From positions 1 to 5,949 of the forward strand of contig JAFWBF010000051.1 of the NCBI GenBank assembly GCA_017507285.1: DNA of 5,949 bases, in the 5' to 3' direction. The DNA comes from Bacteroidales bacterium. Lineage in GTDB: Bacteria; Bacteroidota; Bacteroidia; Bacteroidales; P3. This document shows positions 1-5,949 of the stretch, piece after piece. The notes beneath the pieces were generated by a model. It saw only the letters and a program-made list of their open reading frames with translations, was not told where the DNA came from and made no database searches. The translations under genes and the position numbers were made by a program. Position 1 is the stretch's first letter. Each line of letters begins with the position of its first letter.

Positions 1-1493
1 CCTCCTATCAAAATGGTAAAAAACCGTATCATCTTGTGCAATGCCACTCCCCTATCTACCACCATATTGTGTATAGGTTTAAGCATGGAATCATACATAG
101 CTTTATCCATCAATCGGAAAGCAATGGTTTTATCGCCCACTATGGCTTGGTCATGACTCTCACAATATGCCACCGTTTTTACATCAGTAAGTCTATCGTT
201 CATTACCTTCCATAAATCAGCCATCGACCATTGCTCATCACGCTGCTCCTTAAGCAACTTTATCCAATAGTCCGGCAAAGCCATAGCCATTCTATAATCA
301 AACCCTACACCACCGTCGGCAATAGGACAAGCTATACCAGGCATACCGCTAACCTCTTCGGCTATAGTAACAGCATCGGGTCGAAGAGTATGTATCAAAT
401 CATTGGCAAGGGTAAGATATGTTATAGCATCCTCATTAACGCATGTACCAAAATAATTGTCGTACGTACCAAAATCGTCTACATAGCCGTGATGCTTATA
501 TATCATAGAGCTAACACCATCGAAGCGGAACCCATCAATATGATATTCCTCCATCCAATAGCGTATGTTTGACAAAAGAAATCGTTGCACATTAATATCA
601 CTATAATCAAACAGCTTTGTTTTCCAATAAGGATGAATATTCTCCGACTCTTTTGGCGAATAAAGATTTTCCTCACCATCAATCATATTTAAACCTTCTG
701 TGGTATTGCCGACATAATGTGCATGTACCAAGTCCATCACCACCGCTATACCATTGGCATGTGCAGTACGAATAAGGTGTTTCAGAGCATTGGGAGTTCC
801 AAACCTCGACGATGGAGCAAAGAAATTGCTTACCTGATAGCCATAACTGCCATAATAAGGATGCTCGGCAATAGCCATAATTTGGAGAACATTATACCCC
901 AAATCTTTTATGTAAGGAATAATATTTTCTTCAAACTGCTTATATGTTCCCACACCTTCTTTCTCTTGAGCCATACCTATATGGCATTCGTATATCAGCA
1001 GTGGCATAGCATTTATAGCCACTCCCCTATCATCCTGCCAATCAAAAGGTTTTTCGGGTGCCCACACCCTGCCTACAAAACTTTTGGTTTCTTTATCCTG
1101 AGTAGCATATTCCACAAAAGCAGGCAAGTGCATAGAATATCCATTCTTCCCTTTTACATACAACATAACCTCCTCATTATGCATATCCTTTATAGGCAGA
1201 AACACTTCCCACACCCCATCACTCCTCTTGGTCAGAGGATAACGACATGGCTCCCAATCTGCAAAAGTACCGGTAAGATAAACAGCCGACGCACGCGGCA
1301 ACCAATCACGAAAATACCACCCTTTCAATTCCTTATCGTAATGAAAACCCATATCTTTGTGCCATCCGGCAAAATCATACAGCGAACCATAGCCATGCAA
1401 GATATTTCCTTTCAACACTCGATACCTCTTGTGTCGCATCTCTATTTTATCGGCCACAGGTTGCAACCAAGGGTCGTTATCTACAATTTTCAT
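1..1493 (-). CDS. glgB: 1,4-alpha-glucan branching enzyme (GH13), 3' end outside the window
   Basis: This enzyme cuts an alpha-1,4-glucan chain and reattaches the piece through an alpha-1,6 bond, making branches in glycogen in the cytoplasm. The frame runs unbroken from ATG at 1493 to the window edge, giving 497 residues; the family is usually about 650-700 residues, so the C-terminal beta domain is missing here only because the window ends. A CBM48-like N-terminal region includes FRDWLPRA (W64). The GH13 barrel shows HPYYGSYGYQ (from H211), region I DLVHAH (D254), nucleophile D325 in GFRFDGV, acid/base E379 in TIAEEVSGMP, and D448 in ESHDQA. The spacing and wording of these motifs resemble human/yeast GBE1 (subfamily GH13_8) more than E. 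coli GlgB. The gene is divergent from the peptidase gene. Its promoter is unclear: AAACTTTG on the minus strand at 1529-1536 is only a weak -7 candidate. Confidence 0.95.
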   Translation of the reverse strand, partial: MKIVDNDPWLQPVADKIEMRHKRYRVLKGNILHGYGSLYDFAGWHKDMGFHYDKELKGWYFRDWLPRASAVYLTGTFADWEPCRYPLTKRSDGVWEVFLPIKDMHNEEVMLYVKGKNGYSMHLPAFVEYATQDKETKSFVGRVWAPEKPFDWQDDRGVAINAMPLLIYECHIGMAQEKEGVGTYKQFEENIIPYIKDLGYNVLQIMAIAEHPYYGSYGYQVSNFFAPSSRFGTPNALKHLIRTAHANGIAVVMDLVHAHYVGNTTEGLNMIDGEENLYSPKESENIHPYWKTKLFDYSDINVQRFLLSNIRYWMEEYHIDGFRFDGVSSMIYKHHGYVDDFGTYDNYFGTCVNEDAITYLTLANDLIHTLRPDAVTIAEEVSGMPGIACPIADGGVGFDYRMAMALPDYWIKLLKEQRDEQWSMADLWKVMNDRLTDVKTVAYCESHDQAIVGDKTIAFRLMDKAMYDSMLKPIHNMVVDRGVALHKMIRFFTILIG

Positions 1494-1556
1494 AGTCGTA
1501 ACGTTATTAACACTTCATTCATAGTTTGCAAAGTTTGCCAGTCTTTGAGAATTATT

Positions 1557-1588
1557 TCTGTATCTTTCCAAAAAAAAGCGTAACTTTG
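1557..1588 (+). promoter_or_regulatory. Bacteroides-type promoter for the M16 peptidase gene
   Basis: TAACTTTG at 1581-1588 matches the Bacteroidota -7 consensus TAnnTTTG exactly. TCTG at 1557-1560 is one base from the -33 consensus TTTG, and the gap is 20 nt, the usual spacing. Transcription would begin near 1594-1596, leaving a leader of about 30 nt that is rich in A and has no Shine-Dalgarno sequence before the TTG start at 1623. Confidence 0.75.
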
Positions 1589-1622
1589 CCCAACAGTATA
1601 AAGAACATAAAACACAATTAAT

Positions 1623-2876
1623 TTGTTGAAAACTAATAATAAAATAATATCCGACAACACATACCAATACCATCGTTTGAGCAACGGAATAGGCATAGTG
1701 TTCAAACGCAATTCGTCAATAGTAGCTCATAGTGGTATTTTTATCAATGTTGGTTCGCGCGATGAAGATAAAAAACACGAAGGAATAGCACACTTTATAG
1801 AACATTCTATTTTCAAAGGCACAACACATCGCAAAACCTATCATATACTCAACCGCATTGACGGTGTGGGTGGTGAACTCAATGCTTATACCAACAAAGA
1901 AGAAACTTGTATATATGCCTCGGCATTGGCCGGATATTTGGAACGCTGTCTCGAGCTATTTGCCGATATCATTTTCAACTCCACATTCCCTCAGAAAGAG
2001 ATCGAAAAAGAAAAGGAAGTTGTATTGGACGAAATAAATTCATACAAAGACACACCGTCGGAACTGATATTTGACGAATTTGAAGAATTATTCTTTGGCG
2101 ACCATGCTTTGGGACACAACATATTGGGCAACGAGAAAAACATCCGACGCTTTACCTCCAACGAACTTAGCTCCTTTATACATAACAACTATACTACCGA
2201 CAAAATGATAATATCGGTTATAGGCAACGTTGAGTTTGACAAGGTGATAAAGCTGTGTATGAAATATTTTGGCGATAGGCCATCGTCGTCATCAAAAGTG
2301 CAACGATGTGCACCCGAATGTTGCAACAATTTTACAAAAGAGAAAAACAAACATATCCATCAAACACACGCCCTTATAGGATGCCAAGCCTACAACACAT
2401 ATAGCAACAAAAAAGTGGCTTTTACGCTAATCAACAACATACTTGGCGGGCCGGCTCTAAACTCCCGACTAAACATTGGCATACGAGAGAAGTACGGGCT
2501 GTGCTACAACATCGAATCGCAATACACACCTCTTAGCGACAGCGGAATATTCTATATATATGTGGCTATGGACAAAGAGTTTAAAGACCGAATAATAGAA
2601 CTGATATTTCGCGAGATAAACCGTTTGAAAAGTACACGTCTTACCGATTTGCAACTATCGGCAGCAAAACAACAACTAATAGGACAGCTGGCCATAAACG
2701 AAGAATCGGCACTAAATGAGATGCTGGCCATGGGAAAAGCATACATGAATTTCAACAAAGTAGATTCTCTCGAAGAAATAAACCGCGACATTATGGCTAT
2801 AACCTCTGATGAGATACTGGATATTGCCAATGAAATATTTATAGAAAACAACTTCAGCAAGCTGTTTTATTTCTAA
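1623..2876 (+). CDS. M16 family zinc metallopeptidase (insulinase/processing-peptidase-like), TTG start
   Basis: A 417-residue cytoplasmic-type M16B peptidase with no visible signal peptide or membrane segment. The inverted zinc motif HxxEH is H57-F-I-E60-H61, and the third zinc ligand is E137 in LDEINSYKD, 76 residues after H61 as in mitochondrial processing peptidase beta; the active site is therefore complete. Typical M16 text follows: GHNILG around residue 180, then the second domain with LGGPALNSRL (274-283) and the substrate-binding R288/Y295 pair in IREKYGLCY. The length fits the one-chain family of about 410-430 residues. An in-frame stop lies at 1608-1610 and there is no in-frame ATG before the active site, so initiation must be at TTG 1623 or TTG 1626, or less likely ATT 1617. 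Close relatives are annotated as YmxG- or PqqL-like; the substrate is unknown. It stands alone under its own promoter and terminator. Confidence 0.93.
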   Translation: MLKTNNKIISDNTYQYHRLSNGIGIVFKRNSSIVAHSGIFINVGSRDEDKKHEGIAHFIEHSIFKGTTHRKTYHILNRIDGVGGELNAYTNKEETCIYASALAGYLERCLELFADIIFNSTFPQKEIEKEKEVVLDEINSYKDTPSELIFDEFEELFFGDHALGHNILGNEKNIRRFTSNELSSFIHNNYTTDKMIISVIGNVEFDKVIKLCMKYFGDRPSSSSKVQRCAPECCNNFTKEKNKHIHQTHALIGCQAYNTYSNKKVAFTLINNILGGPALNSRLNIGIREKYGLCYNIESQYTPLSDSGIFYIYVAMDKEFKDRIIELIFREINRLKSTRLTDLQLSAAKQQLIGQLAINEESALNEMLAMGKAYMNFNKVDSLEEINRDIMAITSDEILDIANEIFIENNFSKLFYF

Positions 2877-2893
2877 TATAAGTATGACATAGC

Positions 2894-2937
2894 AAAACAC
2901 ACACACTACCCTTGATACAAAGTAGTGTGTGTGTTTT
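2894..2937. terminator. Bidirectional intrinsic terminator between convergent genes
   Basis: A perfect 16-bp inverted repeat (2894-2909 and 2922-2937) with a 12-nt loop starts with AAAA and ends with TTTT, so on either strand the hairpin is followed by a T run. It lies 17 nt after the peptidase stop and 21 nt after the stop of the DksA-like gene, which is the right position to end both transcripts. The stem is largely an AC/GT dinucleotide run. Confidence 0.88.
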
Positions 2938-2958
2938 CAGTATATTGCTCTATTGTCA

Positions 2959-3360
2959 TTAGTGTTTTTTTTGCGTAAGCTTGGCTTCTACCGACATTGT
3001 CGTGTGGGGCACCACACGTAGGCGTTCCTTAGGTATCAGCTTGCCGGTAACCTTACATATACCGTAAGTCTTGTTTTCAATACGTACCAAAGCGGCTTTC
3101 AAATCTTTGATAAACTTCAACTGGCGGGCTGCCAACTTGGCATTTTCTTCTTTTGAGAGCACGTTGCTACCTTCATCCATAAGTTTGAACGTTGGTGCAG
3201 TATCGCTGATGTCGCTCTCGTCGTTGGCTACGGCCTCGGTAAGGCGTGCCAAGTTTTCTTCTGCCTTCTCGAGTTTCTGAAGAATAATTTCTTTAAATTC
3301 TTGTAGTTCTTCAGCCGAATAGCAGGTTTTTTCGTGGTTTTCGTTGCTGTTATTTGTCAT
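2959..3360 (-). CDS. DksA/TraR-family regulator lacking most zinc-finger cysteines
   Basis: A 133-residue protein. Residues about 15-95 are charged and helical, as in the DksA coiled-coil hairpin, and the expected tip carries D50-I-S-D53-T-A55, matching the DxxDxA motif that DksA inserts into the RNA polymerase secondary channel. The C-terminal part reads YGICKVTGKLIPKERLRVVPH (wording of the zinc-finger region YGxCxxCGxxIxxxRL), but of the four expected cysteines only C102 remains; the others are T105, S123 and A126 by spacing. Such cysteine-poor versions are common in Bacteroidota, where they are annotated as TraR/DksA zinc-finger proteins. The likely role is tuning RNA polymerase, perhaps with ppGpp; this is inferred from the family. 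The start at 3360 has a purine-rich AAGAAGAA just upstream. It reads in the same direction as the debranching gene but 209 nt beyond it, with its own candidate promoter. Confidence 0.88.
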   Translation of the reverse strand: MTNNSNENHEKTCYSAEELQEFKEIILQKLEKAEENLARLTEAVANDESDISDTAPTFKLMDEGSNVLSKEENAKLAARQLKFIKDLKAALVRIENKTYGICKVTGKLIPKERLRVVPHTTMSVEAKLTQKKH

Positions 3361-3440
3361 AGTTCTTCTTATTTAATCATACCGACAATTAATTTCTACA
3401 TCAGTCCGTGCAAAGTGTTTTGCAACCGGATTTTGATTTG

Positions 3441-3448
3441 CAAAAGTA
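3441..3448 (-). promoter_or_regulatory. Candidate -7 box for the DksA-like gene
   Basis: Read on the minus strand this is TACTTTTG followed by CA, an exact match to the Bacteroidota TAnnTTTG box. It lies about 80 nt upstream of the ATG at 3360. No convincing TTTG is seen at the -33 position, so the call rests on the -7 box alone. It would let the regulator be transcribed apart from the debranching enzyme. Confidence 0.5.
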
Positions 3449-3569
3449 CACACTTATATGGACTTTATAGGTGAGATAACGCAAAAAAAAGCCTAATGTT
3501 ATCAACCGACAGAAATATATTTCAGTGTTTATGCACCTTTGGGGCGGTTTGGCATGTTAATAAGTTGTT

Positions 3570-5510
3570 TCAATACACTTTGTCTATTATGCTTTTTATC
3601 CTCAAAAGTTCGGCCACACTCCATGCCTGAGCCACTGCACCACGGGGAATATGCGGCTCGTTGCCGTCGTAGATTTCGGGCACGGTACCTATACATTTTT
3701 CTTTGAGCGAGGCCTCCATTTCTCCAAATATGCTTTTAGCCAAAGGCAGTCCCTCACGGCCATACACTTTTATGTATGCCTCTACAAAAGGTCCCAGCAG
3801 CCAGGGCCACACCGTACCTTGGTGATAAGCCATGTCCCTTTCGGCTTGCGAGCCTTGGCAGGTGGGATGATAATCGGGGCTGGAGGGCGAGAGGGTTCTG
3901 ATACCGCGAGGTGTAAGCAGCTCGGCCTTTACCTTGTCCACCACTGCCTTACGCATACGGTCGGTGATGGGCGAATAAGGCAACGATACGGCAAAGAGCA
4001 TGTTGGGCCGCACCGAAAAGTCGCGATAGTCGGGGCGTACACAGTCGGCAAGGTATCCGTGCTCGTCGCTCCAAAAGTTGAGTTGGAAATGCATGGGCAG
4101 GTCGGTGGCTATGTCTATCCATTCGTCTACAAATTTTTGGTCGGCGGCGTATGTTGCCATCTCTATGGCAAAAGATATTGCGTTGTACCACAAAGCGTTT
4201 ATTTCCACTGCATATCCCTTACGCTGCGTTACGGGGCGGCCGTCGACCACGGCGTCCATCCATGTAAGGGCACGCCCCTCTTCGCCCTGCCACAGCAGTC
4301 CGTTGTCGTCCATACGTATGGCATATAGCGTACCTTCGCGGTAGCATCGCAGTATCTCTTTGCATACGGGGCCGTATTTGTTCCACAGCCTGCGGTACGA
4401 CTTTGGCGTGTCGGCATATTGCTGAAGGGTCCAGAAGAACCACAGCGATGTGTCGGCACTGTTGTAGCTGTTTCTACCCTTGGCTGCGATGTTTGGGAAA
4501 AGGCCTTGGTTTAAAGATTGCTTCATGCTCTCCACCACCCTTGGCGTAAGGTCGGGCCGTGCCAGTGAGAGTCCCGGAAGGGATATGAAGGTGTCTCGTC
4601 CCCAGGTTCCAAACCAAGGGTATCCGGCTTTTATGTAGGTATGTTTGTCCTTGTCTGTAACCACAAATTGAGAGGCTGCTTTTTGCAAACAGGCGGCATA
4701 CGAACCTATTTCGCGCCGATGAGCCAGCTCTTTGTTGAAGCGGGTACGTATGGAATAGGGTTCCATTTCGGCCAAGGAGTATGAGACATAGAGCATATCG
4801 CCGCTATGTAGGGCATACTCCATTGTGCCCGGTGTAAACAGGCTTTCGGTGGCGGCATATCCCCTATCGGCTTCCTGCGGGTAGTAAACGTTGTGCCAAT
4901 AGTCGGGCAAAAAGGTAACCATAGGAGGTTGCGACGATTGGAGGTATACCATATCGTATACCAAACCATCTATCACTTTAATACCGTTGGCAATGGTTTT
5001 GGTTTTGGGCATGTTGGTGTGGTCCTTTCGGCCAAGGCAATGCACCCCCCTGAAAGCCATGAATGGTTGCAGGCGCAGCACTATTGGCAGGGGCGTTTCC
5101 ATCAGGTGGTAGCAGCAAATAAGCTGCATCGAGTCTTGCATCAGCAGGATTGTTTTTCGCAAACGCATTTCGCCGCAAGCGTAGGTGTATTGCAGCGTTG
5201 GCGAGAGGTCGGCGGCAATGATTTCGGCTCTCCTTTCGGGTAGCTCCACGCCACCGCCAAAGAGCATTGACGATAGGCCGTACTGCTCATCTTGATACAC
5301 AATGGTTTCGGCCACTGCCGATAGCATTACATGGCTGTCGGTGTCTATCTGCCTTTGTGGCACCACCAAAGCCCCGTGGTACTTCCGAGTGTTGCATTGG
5401 GCAAGGGTGGTGTGGTAACAGCAGCCCAACGCATTGGTAAGCAGCACTTCGCGGTCCAGCATTTCCGGCTTGTTGTCCAAAATGTTTTTATTCAATTTCA
5501 AGTAACTCAT
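3570..5510 (-). CDS. Glycogen debranching enzyme, GH133 amylo-alpha-1,6-glucosidase type
   Basis: A complete 646-residue enzyme expected to hydrolyse alpha-1,6 branch points of glycogen or imported maltodextrin stubs in the cytoplasm. The N-terminal beta-sandwich domain (about 15-240) has the family's CNTRKYHG signature near residue 40. The C-terminal (alpha/alpha)6 barrel carries GYPWFGTWGRDTF (296-308, with D306), NSADTSLWFF (D353), GYAVEINALWYNA (E436), GTVWPWLLGPF (565-575) and PEIYDGNEPH (E612). The acids in these blocks are the candidate catalytic residues; I do not assign the pair with certainty. There is no GH13 glucanotransferase domain, so it is not the two-headed eukaryotic enzyme but corresponds to its C-terminal half. 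The start MSYLKL matches the usual beginning of Bacteroidota homologues. Upstream lies the palindrome array. In many Bacteroidota this gene is followed by a GT4 glycosyltransferase and a GH57 amylase; neither is here. Confidence 0.94.
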   Translation of the reverse strand: MSYLKLNKNILDNKPEMLDREVLLTNALGCCYHTTLAQCNTRKYHGALVVPQRQIDTDSHVMLSAVAETIVYQDEQYGLSSMLFGGGVELPERRAEIIAADLSPTLQYTYACGEMRLRKTILLMQDSMQLICCYHLMETPLPIVLRLQPFMAFRGVHCLGRKDHTNMPKTKTIANGIKVIDGLVYDMVYLQSSQPPMVTFLPDYWHNVYYPQEADRGYAATESLFTPGTMEYALHSGDMLYVSYSLAEMEPYSIRTRFNKELAHRREIGSYAACLQKAASQFVVTDKDKHTYIKAGYPWFGTWGRDTFISLPGLSLARPDLTPRVVESMKQSLNQGLFPNIAAKGRNSYNSADTSLWFFWTLQQYADTPKSYRRLWNKYGPVCKEILRCYREGTLYAIRMDDNGLLWQGEEGRALTWMDAVVDGRPVTQRKGYAVEINALWYNAISFAIEMATYAADQKFVDEWIDIATDLPMHFQLNFWSDEHGYLADCVRPDYRDFSVRPNMLFAVSLPYSPITDRMRKAVVDKVKAELLTPRGIRTLSPSSPDYHPTCQGSQAERDMAYHQGTVWPWLLGPFVEAYIKVYGREGLPLAKSIFGEMEASLKEKCIGTVPEIYDGNEPHIPRGAVAQAWSVAELLRIKSIIDKVY

Positions 5511-5582
5511 AATCTTAGGTTTTATTGGTGTATAACAAAGGGGGGCGTTTTGTGTTTGTTAGATTGATGTCAAAATGTGTTG

Positions 5583-5596
5583 TCGTACAAATTATG
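5583..5596 (-). promoter_or_regulatory. Candidate promoter-like B box facing the debranching gene
   Basis: CATAATTTGTACGA on the minus strand resembles a Bacteroidota -7 box but has one base fewer between TA and TTTG than the consensus. It lies 72 nt or more before the ATG at 5510 and is the best promoter candidate seen there. No TTTG-like -33 box is visible. It may instead be a protein-binding site or an element end. Confidence 0.35.
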
Positions 5597-5638
5597 GTTG
5601 CCTTGTGGTAAGTTTTATTCTCGGCCCTCGTTAGTTTT
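5583..5638 (-). repeat. Left inverted arm of the repeat region
   Basis: Aligned without gaps to the reverse complement of 5800-5855, 38 of 56 positions agree by hand count. Read on the minus strand it holds AAAACTAACG (5629-5638), a diverged copy AAAACTTACC 22 nt further on (5607-5616), and CATAATTTGTACGA (5583-5596). The boxes are the same and in the same order as in the right arm, pointing toward the debranching gene. Confidence 0.75.
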
Positions 5639-5667
5639 GCTTTCAAGGATGGTAAGATATATAGTCT

Positions 5668-5792
5668 CCTAACTATGTTAGGAATGTCTCCTAACTATGT
5701 TAGGAGTATTCCCTAACTTAGTTAGGAGTATTCCCTAACTTAGTTAGGAGCGTTCCCTAACTTAGTTAGGAGTGTTCCCTAACTTAGTTAGG
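5668..5792. repeat. Six-copy array of a 15-nt palindrome at an exact 22-nt period
   Basis: The core CCTAAC-nnn-GTTAGG begins at 5668, 5690, 5712, 5734, 5756 and 5778, always 22 nt apart. Copies 1-2 have centre TAT and are preceded by TCT; copies 3-6 have centre TTA and are preceded by TTC. Nearly all variation lies in the 4-5 nt between copies. The array is bounded by TATAGTCTCC at 5660-5669 and its reverse complement GGAGACTATA at 5791-5800, so the ends mirror each other. Twenty-two base pairs is about two helical turns, placing all sites on one face of the DNA, as expected for cooperative binding by a dimeric protein. Function unknown. Confidence 0.95.
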
Positions 5793-5799
5793 AGACTAT

Positions 5800-5855
5800 A
5801 AAACTAACGTAAAGCCAATGTAAAACTAACGTAAATAGAAGCATACTTTGTACGA
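5800..5855 (+). repeat. Right inverted arm of the repeat region
   Basis: This is the partner of the left arm. It contains AAAACTAACG at 5800-5809 and again at 5822-5831 (each within an identical 15-nt repeat, 5799-5813 and 5821-5835), then CATACTTTGTACGA at 5842-5855. The first two starts, 5800 and 5822, continue the 22-nt series of the palindromes exactly. It points right, toward whatever gene follows the window. Confidence 0.75.
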
Positions 5856-5879
5856 GAATAGAAGCATATTTTGTACGAT
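5835..5879 (+). repeat. Two tandem 23-nt-spaced copies containing the B box
   Basis: A 21-nt sequence beginning ATAGAAGCATA starts at 5835 and again at 5858 with a single difference (C at 5846, T at 5869). Each copy holds CATAnTTTGTACGA (5842-5855 and 5865-5878). The first copy overlaps the right arm; the second has no counterpart on the left. They look like duplicated binding sites or promoter boxes reading to the right. Confidence 0.85.
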
Positions 5880-5946
5880 GATGGAAAATATCCGCTACGA
5901 CCACCGGATTGAAATCAAACGAATAATGGATATAAACTGCTACTAA
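5878..5946 (+). CDS. Possible 22-codon short frame after the repeat region
   Basis: ATGATG at 5878-5883 opens a frame of 22 codons ending in TAA at 5944-5946 (peptide starts MMENIRYDHR). It sits 23 nt after the first right-facing B box and at the end of the second, a position where a transcript start could lead into it. The peptide resembles nothing I recognise, and its length is within chance. It could be a leader peptide, a remnant of a gene, or nothing. Confidence 0.15.
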   Translation: MMENIRYDHRIEIKRIMDINCY

Positions 5947-5949
5947 TCA

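Larger units (their letters stand above)
5511..5949. other. Non-coding region with mirrored 22-nt repeat architecture
   Basis: No convincing gene lies in these 439 nt. From left to right it holds the leader of the debranching gene (5511-5582), an inverted arm (5583-5638), a spacer (5639-5667), six phased palindromes (5668-5792), the opposite arm (5800-5855), and a repeated 23-nt block running to 5879. The rest, to the window edge, contains only a 22-codon frame. The parts are described separately below. Confidence 0.8.

Noticed and set aside
717..1583. Plus-strand open frame of 288 codons
   Set aside because: It lies antisense to the branching enzyme, whose minus-strand frame has all GH13 motifs; the plus-strand translation shows no family features.
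3482..3523. Terminator for the debranching gene (T run on the minus strand with palindrome GAAATATATTTC at 3512-3523)
   Set aside because: The palindrome has no loop and is all A/T inside, and no stable hairpin directly precedes the T run, so termination here is not supported.
3651..4328. Plus-strand open frame of 225 codons
   Set aside because: It is antisense to the GH133 barrel domain and is a by-product of the GC-rich codons there.
5710..5785. Telomere-like CCCTAA repeats
   Set aside because: CCCTAA appears only as part of each palindrome, once per 22 nt and matched by TTAGG on the same strand; it is not a tandem hexamer run.
5668..5792. CRISPR array
   Set aside because: The repeats are 15-18 nt palindromes with only 4-7 nt between them; there is no room for spacers, and no cas genes are present.
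5583..5878. Insertion sequence with a transposase
   Set aside because: The element is under 300 nt with no transposase frame, and no target-site duplication is evident at either end; at most a non-autonomous element.
5788..5946. Minus-strand frame running through the right arm
   Set aside because: It starts just after a stop at 5947-5949, has no early Met, and crosses the repeats; its roughly 50 codons are within chance.

Overview
The window looks like chromosomal DNA of a member of the Bacteroidota, most likely the order Bacteroidales. The evidence is a textbook -7 box of the Bacteroides type (TAnnTTTG) before the peptidase gene, A-rich translation starts without clear Shine-Dalgarno sequences, a branching enzyme of the eukaryote-like type, a single-function GH133 debranching enzyme, and a cysteine-poor DksA-like protein of a kind common in this phylum. 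Genus cannot be decided from the window.

Layout, left to right: (1) 1-1493, minus strand: the first 497 codons of a glycogen/starch branching enzyme (GH13), cut by the left window edge. (2) 1494-1622: a divergent intergenic region with a good promoter reading right. (3) 1623-2876, plus strand: an intact M16 zinc peptidase that starts at TTG. (4) 2894-2937: a perfect 16-bp hairpin serving as terminator for two convergent genes. (5) 2959-3360, minus strand: a DksA/TraR-like protein that keeps the coiled-coil tip acids but has lost three of four zinc cysteines. (6) 3570-5510, minus strand: a complete glycogen debranching enzyme. (7) 5511-5949: a non-coding region with a striking repeat structure.

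The two enzymes form an alpha-glucan (glycogen) metabolism theme: one makes alpha-1,6 branches and the other removes them. The peptidase and the DksA-like regulator lie between them. They have their own apparent transcription signals and no evident biochemical link, although a DksA-type regulator next to storage-glucan genes is compatible with growth-rate control.

The most unusual part is 5583-5879. Six copies of a 15-nt palindrome (CCTAAC-nnn-GTTAGG) recur at exactly 22-nt intervals. On both sides the array is flanked by inverted arms of 56 nt (38 of 56 positions identical by hand alignment). Each arm carries two 10-nt A boxes (AAAACTAACG or a variant) in the same 22-nt register and one 14-nt B box (CATAnTTTGTACGA). 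A further B box lies beyond the right arm. The boxes on the left point toward the debranching enzyme and those on the right point out of the window. This could be a two-sided operator/promoter region, a small inverted-repeat element, or a protein-assembly site. I do not recognise it as a named element.
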